Part shown: positions 10,840 through 22,648 of the stretch, one piece after another
Numbering within the stretch: the stretch's first letter is position 1
How the letters are laid out: every line of letters begins with the position of its first letter
Assembly (NCBI RefSeq): GCF_958298935.1
Contig: NC_084924.1
Coordinates: 25,145,819 to 25,209,818 of the forward strand
Length of the DNA: 64,000 nucleotides
Source of the DNA: Phragmites australis
Lineage: Eukaryota; Streptophyta; Magnoliopsida; Poales; Poaceae
Reading direction: 5' to 3'
Made by a program: the position numbers and the translations under genes
Notes under the pieces: generated by a model
What the model was told of the DNA's origin: nothing
The model's input: only the letters and a program-made list of their open reading frames with translations
The model's database searches: none

Positions 10840-11241
10840 CTGTGTGGTTGAGACGTGCACATTGGAATTCTCTAAGACACGATCTCCATATCTCATAACC
10901 GTGTTGACCACTTTCTCATGTAGCAAAAGAATAACAACAACAAAAGAAGGCCGCACCTGTGCCACGAGCCATTCGCGCAGGTGTCGTACAACTGAACCCT
11001 TTGCGATGGCCATTGCCTGACCTAGGGAGGCAAGACAAGCAAGCGTGCACATGTATTCGTCTAGTCCTCTCATTCACATGAGTTAATGGGGGTGGAGGAC
11101 ACAACTCATTTGAAGTTGGTCTCCCTTCATCTCCACTAGCAAGGTGGAACTAAAGAACTATACCCTCCCTTCACATGTTGTAGTTTTGAGATTTATTAGG
11201 AATTATTCTCAAAAAATGGGACAAACCCAAATATTCTAACA
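10840..11241 (-). repeat. 3' LTR (approximate) of the minus-strand Ty1/copia element
   Basis: On the minus strand, TGTTAGAATATTTGGG starts at 11241, directly after a purine-rich CTAGTGGGAGAT (11242-11253), a typical LTR start plus polypurine tract. The inner copia coding sequence lies to the right. The other end is not resolved; it lies somewhere between 10760 and 10860. Confidence 0.6.
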
Positions 11242-11253
11242 ATCTCCCACTAG

Positions 11254-12299
11254 ATCTCAAAATCCTATAGAGATTTGTATGTTTGTAATATGGTTTAATA
11301 TACTGGTGTTTCGATGGAGACCATTTAGGGTTGAATATCTACATAGAGTTTTAAGCTACACTCATTCCTTGAATATCAAGATTTATGCAATCAAGTTTCA
11401 CTTAAAATCATAACTTATACTTTGTTGCCAATAGGCTACCCCTCAGGTGGAGAAAATAAGTCATACTCCTTAGCTTGTTCATGAGTTATTAGAGATTACC
11501 AAAGTCTTGCACACTGCAACCAACGATCGTGCTCATATAAGTGTGATCTTTCAAGAATGATCAGGACAACATCTTTGGTATTAAAGCCAACATAACACAT
11601 TAAGGAAATAGCTAGCTAGCCTTATAGATTTTTAGAGTATTGCATCTTCACTAGAGTGGATTGTAAAGTACCCTCCTTCAGTTAACTAATAGTTTGTTCT
11701 TCCTAGATCATAACTAATGGGATACTTGATCACATAGGTTGGCTATCACCATAGTATAACTCACATGAGTTTCATACCCATCACATTTGATAATTATCTA
11801 TCACATTACGCTGCCAAATTCTTCGCTATTTGGATATCATCCAAGGATATTACTATGGAGCTTTTCAATTTCTTGATAGATTTCAATTGTCTCTTTACAT
11901 ATCTTGAGGATTTCACATTATTGTAGGCATTATTCACTTTTACCATAACTGTTTGATTATCACAACTTATAAGGATAGCCAGTATCAATTTTTCAATCAC
12001 TTGCAAGTCCCTCAAGAGCTCACGCAGCCATTTTGACTCAATAGTGGTTGTATCTAATACTATGAGTTTTGCTTCTGTGGTTAACCTCATCACGATAGTT
12101 TGTTTGCAAGACCTCCATAAGACAGCAACACCGCCAAGAGTGAATACATATCCACGTGTGTCCTTAATCTCATCAGCATCGGATATCTAGTTTGAATCAC
12201 TATAACCCTCCAATACTGATGGGTACCCGAAATAGTAAAGTCTATAATTTATAGTACCTAGCAAGTAGCGCATGACTCACTCAAGCACACAATAATGAT
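11254..12299 (-). pseudogene. Ty1/copia RNase H remnant and 3' noncoding part
   Basis: Read on the minus strand, 12290-11806 gives MRYLLGTINYRLYYFG, then LEGYSDSN, DTRGYVFTLGGVAVLW, MRLTTEAKLIVLDTTTIE and KWLRELLRDLQV, the standard copia RNase H series. NNVKSSRYVKRQLK and IQIAKNLA follow. Two or three stops and small shifts interrupt it. 11254-11805 is noncoding 3' sequence leading to the LTR. The matching upstream half of the element is at 17808-18650; the block between belongs to later insertions plus lost RT sequence. Confidence 0.85.
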
Positions 12300-13656
12300 C
12301 ACTATTAGAAATCACCGGTTTCCCTACAATTTTTCATTTTCCCTAGGAAAGTTTTTCCTATCCTAGGGAAGAATGTGAACCTAACACCGGCACCAACGCT
12401 GAAAACTCTGCCGCCATTACAAATCCCTGCCATGCCCAAGTCCTTCACCTGCCCCTGTCTCAGTGTGCCCAAGTCCTTCAGTCGCCACCACCCAAATCCA
12501 CTCGCTACCCCTAATCATTAGCACCACGTGCTGAAGTCTCGTGCCCCATGCCTCACGTCGACATCCCACGTTGATGCCCAACATCGAAGTCCTTCAGTCC
12601 GGGAGGGAGGCTCCCCATTCTACGCAACTACAACCCCACATCCTCTCTCAGGGCATCCAAGAGGGAGGTGCCCCGTGCCGCCAGGAGGGAGGCGGCCACC
12701 TTTGTCCAAGAAGAGCCACCCCATTTTGTGTAGTTGTATTCAGAGCATCCCGCTTGTCTACCATCGTTCTGCCGGCCTTGCTGGCGCCTAGGCCCTAGTG
12801 TGGCCAGGTGGTGGTGCGAGTGGAGGCAGCCGTGTGACTGGCGGTGGGATAAACCCAGCCATCCAGAAGAAGGAGGACAAGGTGGTCGACACCGTCGTCG
12901 TCGGTGAGCTCAACAAGCCGCTCATTGCCTATTGCCAATATGGCCTCTCACATGCTTAACATTTGTCCTTGTTCGTATGGTTTATTTATTTTGTGGGAGC
13001 AAATTTGTACTATTTCAATTTGTGCAGTGATAATGGATTCAATTGTATTCCTCTTTAGTATTGTGTGCTATTTTGTTGTGTCTTTAAATTTAATTTAAGT
13101 CTGCTCACTGCTATCGATCAAATTGAAATAGTACCACATATGCTTATATGACAGAAAGACACGAAACACCAAAATATAGATACTACATGTTGTGTGCATT
13201 ACACTTAATTAAGAGCATTAATTAGGTAAGTTGGCTGTTCAATTCGAACCGCTACAAATTAGTACCTCAATTACTAAAACAGTACTCCATTCAACAGCTA
13301 ATGACATTTTGCAATCATCCAATTCATACTTGGCCCACAAGGTTAGCTGTAAGAATAATTTGGTAGCTATAGATTAATCATCTTCCATCGACTAAAATAA
13401 ATATATGTTGGGCAGACAAATGTGCAGTATACTCTTTTTGGAGTTCTTCTTTTATTAAACTAATAAAAGAATGAACAGCTGAGTTTAAATCATTCATCCT
13501 CCCCTAACTATAGCCTTTGCTGAATTTTTTCCTTACATGATAATATGCATGCCCTAACTAAAAACCTTAGTAATCATGCATAAATAGTAGCACTATTCAT
13601 CGGCATTTATCAATGACATTACTTTTTGTTTCAGTTTGTTTGTTGCAATATTAGCC
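12300..13656 (+). mobile_element. Left end and 5' region of a CACTA (En/Spm) transposon
   Basis: CACTATTAGAAATCACCGG starts at 12300, exactly where copia coding sequence stops, and matches the form of CACTA terminal repeats. A transposase of the right type follows at 13657. The part 12330-12900 is GC-rich and 13100-13650 AT-rich. Neither holds a gene I can support. The flanking triplet at 12297-12299 is GAT. The matching right end was not found. Confidence 0.65.
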
Positions 13657-15425
13657 ATGCTAATAGAAGATGGTAGTTGGATGTACCAAGGTTGGAATGA
13701 AAATGGTTGCCATTTTCAAGAATGGGTGCACAACACAAATGCTTTTTCTGAACCATGCTTTTAGCTGTGTCCCTAATGCTGAAAAAACTAGGGTAGTTTA
13801 TCCTTGTTCAGATTGTTGCAATAGAGTTATAAGGAGAAAACCTGTAATGAGTTATCTTTGTAAAATAGGTTTTTGCCTGGGTACAATAGGTGGACTGGAT
13901 ATGGAGAGCATCTAGATTGGTCACCTGCATTGGAAGAACTCTATAGCACTGGTGATGGATTAGATGAAATGTTGGGTGATTTTAGTGATGTAGAGCAGAT
14001 GCCAAGGCATTTTATGCCATGTTGTCTGCCTCATAGGAGCCTCTACATAACTTCACTCGTATTTTACGCCTAGCCACAGTGGTATGCTTGATGGGTATTA
14101 AATCATAACACAACCTCTCTGCTGAATGCATTGATAATTTACTCAGTCTCTTTGGTGATGTGTTGCCTAAGGGCCATAAAATGTCGTCTAGCTTGTATGA
14201 GTGTAAGTGTCTTCTCAATGGTTTGAAAATGCCCTATGTCAAGATAGATGCCTGTAGAAACAACTGTATGATATACTACAAACAAGATGAGCACAAAGAG
14301 AAATGTGATATCTGTGGGGAAAGTTGGTATGTAGTTGTTGAACCAGTGTGTGAAGGGCGTAAACAAAAGCCAATACTACAAAATGTTATGTGTTACCTCC
14401 CAGCCCTACCAAGATTGCGGCAGATGTATATGGAGACAAAAACCGTAAAACACATACGTTGGCACAAGGAGGGGACACGTGCTAACCCAAATGTTATGAT
14501 GCACCCCTTTGATGCTGAAGCATGGAAACATTTTAGTATGGTTTGCCTAGATTTCCTTTGGAGAACATTCTTGTTGGCCAGTGTTTGTGATACCTTTGAA
14601 CTTAGCTCGAGCTCTTTGCATGAAAGGGGAGAACATGTTTCTTAGTTTAGTGATCCCTGGACCCAACCATCCTGGTAGGAATCTAAATATCTTTATGCAG
14701 CTGCTAGTTGATGAGTGTCAAGGAAGCATGGACAGGAGTAGTCACCTACGATAGTTTCTTAAAGTACAATTTCAGTATGAGGGTTTCATACAACACTTCA
14801 ATTCATGACTTTCCTGCATTGGGAATGTTCAGTGGATGGTCTACGCATGGTGGCCTGGCATTTATAGAGTGTATGTCAGATATGGATAGTGTTGCATGAC
14901 ACTCCAAATGAGCATAAGCATAGATGGTCTGATTGCCATAGATTTCTACCGCTTGACCAAAGATTCAAGGACCAGAAGAATGCATTTCAAAAGGGGATAG
15001 TGGTGCATGACATGCCTCCACACCGACTAACAGGTGAAGAGGTCTTAGTGTACATGAATGAGGTTAACGGTAAATCTTTTGAGGGTTATGGTGTAACCCA
15101 CAACTAGACTCACATCCCATCCTGGTGGGAATTACCATATTTCCTCAACTTTTGCATGCACACCAAGAAAAACATAGGAGAAACTATTTTTAATATTATC
15201 CTTGATATTGCTGATAAGACCAAGATAATATTAAGGCTTGACTTGACCAGGCCTTGTTGTGCGACAGAAGGTAACTGAACCTTATCAAGAAGCCAAATGA
15301 TAGGTGGGATAAGCCTAGAACAACTTTTTGCTTGGTGAGAGCTCGGAAAAGGGATGTTGTGAAGTGGTTTATGGACATTAAATTTTCGGATGGTTATGGA
15401 CAATAAAAATATTCGAAAGTTTTTG
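13657..15425 (+). pseudogene. CACTA transposase (TNP2-like), frameshifted
   Basis: TNP2 proteins bind and move CACTA ends. A start at 13657 gives MLIEDGSWMYQGWNENGCHF. After a shift near 13744 comes LNHAFSCVPNAEKTRVVYPC and then FLPGYNRWTGYGEHLDW. Further on are LYECKCLLNGLKMPYVKIDA, CRNNCMIYYKQDEHKEKCDI and CGESWY (TNP2 cysteine pattern), RWHKEGTRANPNVMMHPFDA, LVIPGPNHPGRNLNIFMQ, SIHDFPALGMFSGWSTHGGL, the HRFLPLDQRFKDQKNAF block, and HTKKNIGETIFNIILDIADK. At least four frameshifts and several stops prevent function. The C-terminal part fades near 15425. Confidence 0.88.
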
Positions 15426-16395
15426 GAGGTGAGATCAACATACTGCTTCTTTTTTTCTTCTAGTGTTAGTTCAGTTATTTTCTACATCATAGTCTTCAAT
15501 TTGCAGGATGTGGCTGCACATACTGGAATGCCTTTATCTTTAGTTCTACTTCCCCTGCCTCCGTCACCTCCAACTCTGGCATATGGTGTTTCAACATCAC
15601 TAAATCCCTTTCTAGGAGATGTAAGTCCCCCACCTCTTCTCTAGAACTTGTTGACTGAGTTCTAGAAATTGGTTGCAGAATTGGACTGATAGTGGCACAT
15701 GAATTTTTGATAGATTTGTTATACCATTCTTGTGGAAAACGGGCCACGACTGTTGTGAAAATAAAAATTGTAATATGCCTTGTTCCATGACCATATGGGG
15801 CTGCAAAGTTAACAAAATGATGTGGATATATGTTCTAAATTCAGTGGAGCAATATTTACGCAGAGGGGTCAATCTCCTTTCTCTAGTCCCCAAATATTAA
15901 AACTTAAAAGGCACCTAATATGACTAGTTGGTGATTCTATTAGATACAAGTTGTAGCAGCAGTAAGTACTGGTTTTTGCACACATTCAGAGCTTCTGTTA
16001 TATTGGTGAATGGAAATCACCATGAGAAAGTTGAGTAATATGTTTAAGCGTCCCACTAACACCCATGCCAAGGTTTGCTAATATTATAATGTATTAATGT
16101 TGATTAACAGTAAAAAAAATTTGGCCTAGGAGTGATATGTTACTGCAAAAATCATATGAGTAACACTGCACTTTCAAGAGAGGGAGAGGATATCAATCTA
16201 AAAACTTTTAGAATTTAGTTTACCTTTTGGTAATATGTGATCGGAGCATGCTACTTCGATTGAGTGTACTTTGAATTATGAGATTTGGTCCTTATCAACC
16301 TATAACATATTGTACAGGCTGGTACCATTGGCTCCACCATTCGTGTAGATAGTTCAGAGGAGACACTCAACATGATTGCTCATGGAGTATATGGT
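15426..16395. other. CACTA interior or unrelated AT-rich DNA, no gene supported
   Basis: There are no convincing coding motifs. 16320-16410 is open in one frame (AGTIGSTIRVDSSEETLNMI) but I cannot place it in a family. A TAGTG preceded by TTTCTTC at 15461-15465 looks like a CACTA end but lacks a matching 3-bp flank. Confidence 0.35.
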
Positions 16396-17250
16396 GGCCC
16401 TGTGAATGCAACCACTAGTCCGGTGATGGAGATGAAGTATACACCGGATCATCTGGTGAGTACACTCCCACAAACTAGCCGTTGGAACTCCACTCGAGCC
16501 TCTGTGAACACCGGATAATCCGGTGTATACTTCATCTTCATCAGCGGACTATCCGGTGAGTTATCCTGAGCTATTCGAGCATTTCCTTTTTCTCCATGTA
16601 AATTGATCGGGTGTATGCATCGGGTGCATATCACTTTATCACCGGACTATCCGGTGAGTTGACTTCAGCCAACCCAGCCAATGCAACCCTCTCTAAAAAT
16701 AATGCTCCAGTGTAAGCATCCGGTGAACATCACTTCATCACCGAACTATCCGGTGAGTTGACTTCAGCCAACCGAGCCAATGCAACCCTCTCTGAAAATA
16801 ATGCTCTAGTGTGCACAATCTTAATCACCGGACCATCCGATGTGTTGATCTTTATTTTGCCTCTTTGCACTGTTCATTGTCCGGTGTGTGGAACACTTTG
16901 ATCACCGGACCATTCGGTACTTTGATTTTCAACTTCAATGACTGCAACCTTCTCTGGATAAAATGCTCTGGTGTATATCTTCTCTGATCAGTGGACCTTC
17001 TGGTGAGGTCTTCAGGTCTCTCTCCCCTTTACCAAATATGCTTCGGTGAGTTCAACACCCAGAGCACTGGACCATCCGGTGTAACACTTCTAACAATTTT
17101 GGCCACGTGTCACCCAAGAATTCATCCGTTGATTGCATCAACTTATACATCGGAGCATCCGGTGAACTTATCCTCTTTCTATCTTGATAAGTAATCAAAG
17201 CTCTGGTGAGTTCAACACCCATAGCACCGGACCATCCAGTGAGACAAATC
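16396..17250. repeat. Array of ACCGGA-TCCGGT palindromic words in ~100-bp units
   Basis: The palindrome CACCGGACTATCCGGTG and one-mismatch variants occur about ten times between 16417 and 17245. At least two larger units of about 100 bp (from ~16637 and ~16737) repeat a full sentence including 'gttgacttcagccaac' and 'aatgcaaccctctct'. Such words are common in panicoid-grass repeats; here they lie between the CACTA transposase and a minus-strand promoter-like region. Confidence 0.85.
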
Positions 17251-17807
17251 TTCCTAAGACTTCTCCAATTCAGTCTAACTTTGTCCCGACTGCGATGGCT
17301 TCTTCAAGTATTGCATCCATGAGACCTACTAACATATATTCTTGACAAACATGTTAGTTCCCTTGACTATGTTGTCATTAATCACTAAAATCACAATCAT
17401 GACCTAATAGGGTCATTTTCGCTACATTGCCATGGATCTTCGATGAGTATTTATGCATTCTACCTTACTAGGCTTGATCTAAGGTTTCACGACTTTGTAG
17501 ATCATGAAGACGCTTGTTGCTCTAATGTTAAGAGGCTTGTATGAGCTTCTTTTGCTTGTAAAAAGGTGTCTTGGATGTACCCTCTCCCCTCCTTTTATAG
17601 TCGAGGCAAGACAGGCGTAACCTACTCGGATTCCTCCGAGCGTATCTTCCTTGAATTGTAGATCCTCCGATGATGTCTAGGAGAAACCTATCAAATATGA
17701 GGGTTGCTTCCCTGTTGGGTATGAACCATACTGGAATGAGTAAAGGACACATGTGGTACGGGCATCTCTTGTAGATGCACCGTATTTATAGAATATATAA
17801 TAAATAA
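17251..17807 (-). mobile_element. LTR-like or leader fragment with a minus-strand TATA box
   Basis: On the minus strand, CTATAAAAGG (complement of 17591-17600) is followed by leader-like text with 'agaagctcatacaagcc' and then 'gattaatgacaacatagtca', a word typical of grass LTR elements. I cannot find its paired LTR or its ends, so the family is unassigned. Confidence 0.4.
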
Positions 17808-18695
17808 TTATATATCCTTGTCAATTAGGTTCTTCCATGTACATTTTATCGTCCAACTCTCCATTAAGGAAAGTCGTCTTAATGTCCATCTAATAAATGA
17901 GAATACCATGGAGGCAGCTAAGGAAAGCTGGTGAATTAGTATCAAATAAACATTTGCCTTCTTTTTAGGTATAATCCTTGGCCACAAGCTAAGCCTAGTA
18001 CTTTTCAATAGTATTATGAGGTCTAAGCTTCATTTTAGCACCCACATGCATCCTACAAGTTTGCAATCATAAGGTCATTTTGTGATTCCCAAATCCCATT
18101 ATTGAGAATGGAATCAATTTCACTACAGACTGCTTCCTTCTTGTAGTCTGCATTCAAAAATGCATATGCTTCTAAAAAAATAGACATGAGAGTATCATCT
18201 ACAAGGTACACAGTGAAATCATTATCAAATTTTTTGTCCCTTTCTCTTACTCCTTCTTTTAGCATCACTGTCATCCTCCTCAGAAACTTGCTCATGTGTT
18301 TGCTCTAATTATTCAAGTGGTGTGATAACTTCAAGAATTATATCAGAAATTTAACTAGAAGTTTTATGTAGATCCTTCCTAGGAAACATGCTCTCATAGC
18401 AAGTTGCATCTCAAGATTCCATAATTGTATTAACAAGTATGTCATGTACATTAGATTTAAATACTAAAAATATATAAGCAATACTTTGATGAGGATGTCA
18501 CAAAAAGATGCAATCCATTGTTTTAAGTTCGAGCTTATGCTTTTTAGTTATTGCTACATTAACTTTTGCTAAGCACCCCCAAGTGGCAAATAAAAAAGTG
18601 ATGGTTTTCTCTGTTCTCATTCTTTAAAAAATAAATGCATTGGTAAGAAAAGAATATATCTAACCGACGTGCATATGAAAAATATGTAGCTATTG
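17808..18695 (-). pseudogene. Ty1/copia integrase end and RT start, same wreck as 11254-12299
   Basis: On the minus strand from 18660, motifs follow in copia order: the integrase C-terminal region with FLGY-like decayed text, an acidic linker, then DNDFTVYLVDDTLMSIFLEA, DYKKEAVCSEIDSILNNGIW (the start of RT), and RIIPKKKANVYLI with a METKTAFLNG-like decayed block near 17850. The frame is broken repeatedly. Sequence stops matching copia at about 17808 and 18695. The second half of the element is at 11.8-12.3 kb. Confidence 0.8.
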
Positions 18696-18714
18696 TTACC
18701 GGCCCTGGAGCGTG

Positions 18715-19720
18715 TGGTTGAGGTGGCGGTGTCAATGCTGGCCCCTGTGGAGGTCATTGCACATCAGACCTCCTAGACGACTGTGCGTTGATCCCACTAA
18801 ACTTGGAAAGGGCACCGATGATGTCTGCGATGGATCGGCATAAGGTAAGCTTTAGGGATCGCGTGGTCATTTTGAAAACCCACTTGACAAATCCTGCTAC
18901 ATTCGTCGCACTAAGCTGCATCCCTAGCCTAAGGCGTCACATAGCTCTAGTCGCGTCCCTATGGATATCATATATGATATCAGACTATTGAAACAAACGT
19001 GAAACATGATTTTTAGTTTATAGTGGTTCATATGGGATTATATGCTAATAAAAATGATAAGTTACTTAAACATGTCGCTAATGCAACGTCCTTGTCCTAA
19101 TGGCCCAGGTAGGCCTCCGTAGTCAAAGCGATGTGCGATCGGATAATATCTGGGGTGTAGGTGACATGTGTACTTGTGCACGGGACATACCACCACAGGT
19201 ACTCATTGTAGCCCAAGTTGGAGAAAGGACAAGGCTCCTCAACGACATCCTCAAGGCATGGTCCCGCGTTGAGAAGTATGGTGCCAAGCGATCTGCCTAG
19301 AGGTGCCACCTTGTTGCCCCTTACGTGAATACCTGCAGGTCAACCACATTAGATAGACTATAAATGATATGAATGCTATGGATTATATATTTGATTTTAA
19401 TTACCTATGAACGTGGGGCTGAACGGTGCGAACATTGATGAGGGGAACACCTGGTAGCTTCCGAACTTCCTCATCATGCGGTGGGGTGAGTACTCCTCTA
19501 TGTAGATGTTGAAGACGAGTGGCTTCTTTGTAAGTCGGTAGTCCTCATCGTGACTGCACAACGGAGACAATGCACGTTCCTACATCTTTGAGTGGTTGTA
19601 GGGGGTCCAGACCATGTCCTGTGGACCCAGACAATCGAACTACACCCTATCAACATACTGTTAGTTCCAACCATCATCGATCGTAAGTAGCTCTCCGGGG
19701 CCACGTGGTTGGAAAACTAC
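18715..19720 (-). pseudogene. Plant mobile domain (PMD / aminotransferase-like) gene of a MULE
   Basis: Minus-strand blocks include the 19704-19498 stretch, the DYRLTKKPLVFN/IYIEEYSPHRMMRKFGSYQV segment around 19500-19400 and EYLWWYVPCTSTHVTYTPDI at 19250-19130. These match the order of plant mobile domain proteins (FDRVxYxPxRxMRQFGxxQ and a later YLxWY motif), which in grasses often travel with Mutator-like transposases. A degenerate proline-rich tail lies near 18720-18780. Several stops and shifts show that it is dead. The function of PMD genes in transposons is not established; a role in silencing or transposition is inferred in the field. Confidence 0.7.
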
Positions 19721-20072
19721 TAAATCAGTATGGGGAACGGTAGACAAGAAGTTGTGGTACTTCTTGTCCATTGCATGGTCAAGAAGCTCAGGGGTTGGTG
19801 GGTGCATTGTATCTTCATTCAAAACAAATATAAATAGTTTGTAGAATACATATACACATAGTTACATGAACATAGGTAAACATAGTTACATGAACAGATT
19901 ATAACATACAGGTACACATTGTTACATGAACAACGTATAACATACAATTACACACAGTTACATGAACATATTATAACATATAGGTACACAGTCCCTGAAT
20001 ACAACATACATAGTTTAAGCGAAAAGCTCGCAAATATAACACATTCACACTTGACCGCCGTCTTGACACCAT
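19721..20072. other. MULE interior with short TACA-type repeats
   Basis: Between 19850 and 20010 the phrase 'agttacatgaacatattata acataca' recurs four to five times with small changes at a spacing of roughly 35-55 bp. No coding motif is visible. Confidence 0.5.
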
Positions 20073-22007
20073 CTACACACCAGGTGCATTTGTCAGACAA
20101 TTATTGTATGTGTGCCTAGTTTTATCGCACTTGCTGGATCGCTTCATCCTTGGACCCGCCTCGAATTCATCCATATCATTCTGAATCCGCCAAATGTGTC
20201 GACATCCTTGACTGTACTTCATGTTCTCTAAATCTGGCCCGTAGATTCGTGAGGGACCGGGATCACTTGTAAACATATCAATAATGTTGTATCCATAAAG
20301 CTCATGGTTCCATGTGTTCAATATTTGATCATTCATAAAGTAGCCAGAAATATATTGTCGGGGTAGTATATGGGACTGCACATGCAGCTATGGCGTATGT
20401 GCATGGCTTGTGTAGCAATTATGGCTTTTGGCACCAACAGATACATGTTCCATTCCTATGCATGCACTCTTGCACATAGCGCTCATGTCTACCAACCCTA
20501 CGACCCTTAACCTAGCACAAGAAAATGAACATGTGATCCGCAGTTCCCATCAGATTTGTGTGGTGCATATGTGCCTTCTTTATGGCATTCTACATGTACT
20601 CACATAGCATCAATCCATACAACATACAATTATCTGTCAACAATTCCAACAAGAGGGAGGGCCTCATACCCCGCATGACCCAGTTGTAGACTTAGAAAGA
20701 TTAATTGTCATTATCCCATGCCTTGCCCCTAAAGTGTCATACATCAAGGTCCATTTCTCCCTAGGCTCATGTTGTATCCACTACGAGAAGTTCCTAACAG
20801 ATGACTCTAACCTCCTTACTATCTGGGGAGTATCTATTGGGATGGATCCAAGAGCAACCGACTCATCTCCTATATCTGCTACCTCAGCTGATTGCTTCAT
20901 GGTTAGTTTGTCTAGCCTTGCCCATAGGGCATTGAACTTTCTCTGCTAGTTTTGGCTACATAATTTCTTGAAAAGATTCTTTAAGTGCTTGTTTTTTAAT
21001 TGTCTATAAAATTTTACACCCATATGCATCATGAACCACCTACTCTTCAAGTCTGGCCACTTAGCTCTTACACACCATCGAACACTGCTGTATTGGATAT
21101 CTAGCAAATCCTGCAACAAGCTTGCATGTCTATCATGAATCAAACATACATCAGGCCAATGTTGAACAATAGCATGCTTTACCCGCTCAAGGAACCAATA
21201 CCAGCAATCCCAAATGATGGACCGACAGTGCCTAAATGCTTTGATGGTTGCTGCAAATGCAAAGAAAGCACGCTGTAGTACGAGTAGTCCAGACACTACA
21301 CCCGAGGGGTAATGCTTGATGTCAAAGTAACTCCTAGGGTTTCTCGCATATATTGTGTCTAGTTGACGTGGTAAGTTTTCATATGAATCTTCGTATGACC
21401 CAAACCTTATCTCAATAGCCTTCTTTTTTTGCCCTTTATGCTTTGGCATAGCTTATTGTGTACTGGAACTTTTCCTCGATAGCTTGAATTATTGATCTTG
21501 GTTCATAATTTAGGTTGTTCATAATCTCTCCGTACATAATATTGACAACAAAAGTAGATGACAGGTTCTAGTGAGAAAACTCTATTTCCTCAATATGACA
21601 GTTATGCTCCCTAACTATTGAGAACTCCCAGTGATCAACCTACTTTCTCTTGAATGTGTGCACCCACCATGAATAATCAGGTGCCAAACATTTGACGTTG
21701 TATTACCTCTTGCTTGACTTCACAACCTTGAACTGCCTCCAAAGAGACAGCAACCAATATTTCACTTCATCAATAACAACCTCGTTACTAGGATATATAG
21801 CACCCTGCGATACCTCATTCTCATGATATTCCCATAGTATCCGATGACCCTCACTGACATCTAGCTATGAAAATTTTTGATTCCTCCACTCTGCAGGAAC
21901 AGAAACACTTTCCTCCTCATTAGATGAATCATCATCCGCAATGGCTTCCTCGACCTCCGGATCCTCCATCTCCGTCTCTTCAATTATGCTACAGATGAGC
22001 TCCACCT
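20073..22007 (-). pseudogene. Mutator-like (MULE) transposase with catalytic block deleted
   Basis: Minus-strand order: acidic N-terminal segment MEDPEVEEAIADDDSSNEEE (22000-21880), a decayed MuDR DNA-binding region (21880-21460), then IEIRFGSYEDSYENLPRQL, YPSGVVSGLLVLQRAFFAF and AFRHCRSIIWDCWYWFLERV. RPDVCLIHDRHA-like text (PDVCLIHDRHASLLQDL) and HMGVKFYRQLKNKHLKNLF (21449-20946) follow. Families keep about 45 residues with the first catalytic Asp (DGT motif) between FRHCR and WYWFL; here they are joined directly. The SWIM zinc finger near 20470-20410 reads CICWC...CTY, so its His is Tyr. The C-terminal block 20381-20073 has MDEFEAGP and a zinc knuckle-like CDKTRHTYNNC. Confidence 0.88.
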
Positions 22008-22648
22008 TAAAGATGGCCAATTGGGCCGTGCCTAATGGGCCAGCTTGAGGCATGACACTATAGGCATGGCCTAGTCCCAAGGGTAGATGGGCCGGGTCAA
22101 CATGGAAAGGCTAGCCGGACCATGCCTGGGCCGACGCCTCAGCACAGTGGGTCGGCACGGCACGGCCCAGTTTAGACAGGCTGGCACGGGCATGAGCCGG
22201 CATGGGCATGACCTGCCCAGCTCGGCCACTGTGATGCCCCGCCCCCAACCTCCTCGCCCCACCGCCTGGCCCCGCCTCACCGTCATGAGCCCGCCCCCGT
22301 AATCCCAGCCCCGCCACCTGGCCACCCCTCCCACGGCCACCTCACCCCGCCCCGCCCCCATGCCACCCCACCCCTGGCCTCCCACCCCATTGCCCCCGGC
22401 CTTATCTTCGTGCCATCCTGCCTCGACGTGCCTACCGGGCCGTCGGGCTGGCTATGGTGTAATAGTTCCCAGGCCAGGCCAACCCGGTACGATAGCTAAC
22501 AGGCCATGCCCTGGGCTATGCCCCTGGCACACGAGCCAGCATGGCATGACCTATTAACCTTACCGGCTTATCGAGTCATGTTGTAATCGGGCCGTGCCTA
22601 GACGGATGCATGTTGGGCTGGCCCAATAGGCCCATTTGGCCATCTCTA
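22008..22648. mobile_element. Non-autonomous hAT-type element, GC-rich
   Basis: The ends are inverted: TAAAGATGGCCAATTGGGCC from 22008 and, on the other strand from 22648, TAGAGATGGCCAAATGGGCC. The flanks CTCCACCT (22000-22007) and CTCAACCT (22649-22656) are an 8-bp target duplication with one mismatch, the hAT size. The 641-bp interior is full of GGGCCG, GGCACGG and TGCC words and encodes nothing credible. The element sits inside the acidic N-terminal coding region of the MULE transposase. Confidence 0.85.

Noticed and set aside
15440..15470. TTTCTTCTAGTG as the right end of the CACTA transposon
   Set aside because: TNP2 coding text ends almost at this point but the flanking triplet TTA does not match GAT on the left, and the inverted terminal repeat beyond CACTA agrees poorly.
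22071..22600. Several overlapping open frames in the G+C-rich block
   Set aside because: They fall inside the hAT-type element and encode arginine/proline/glycine-rich text with no family match.
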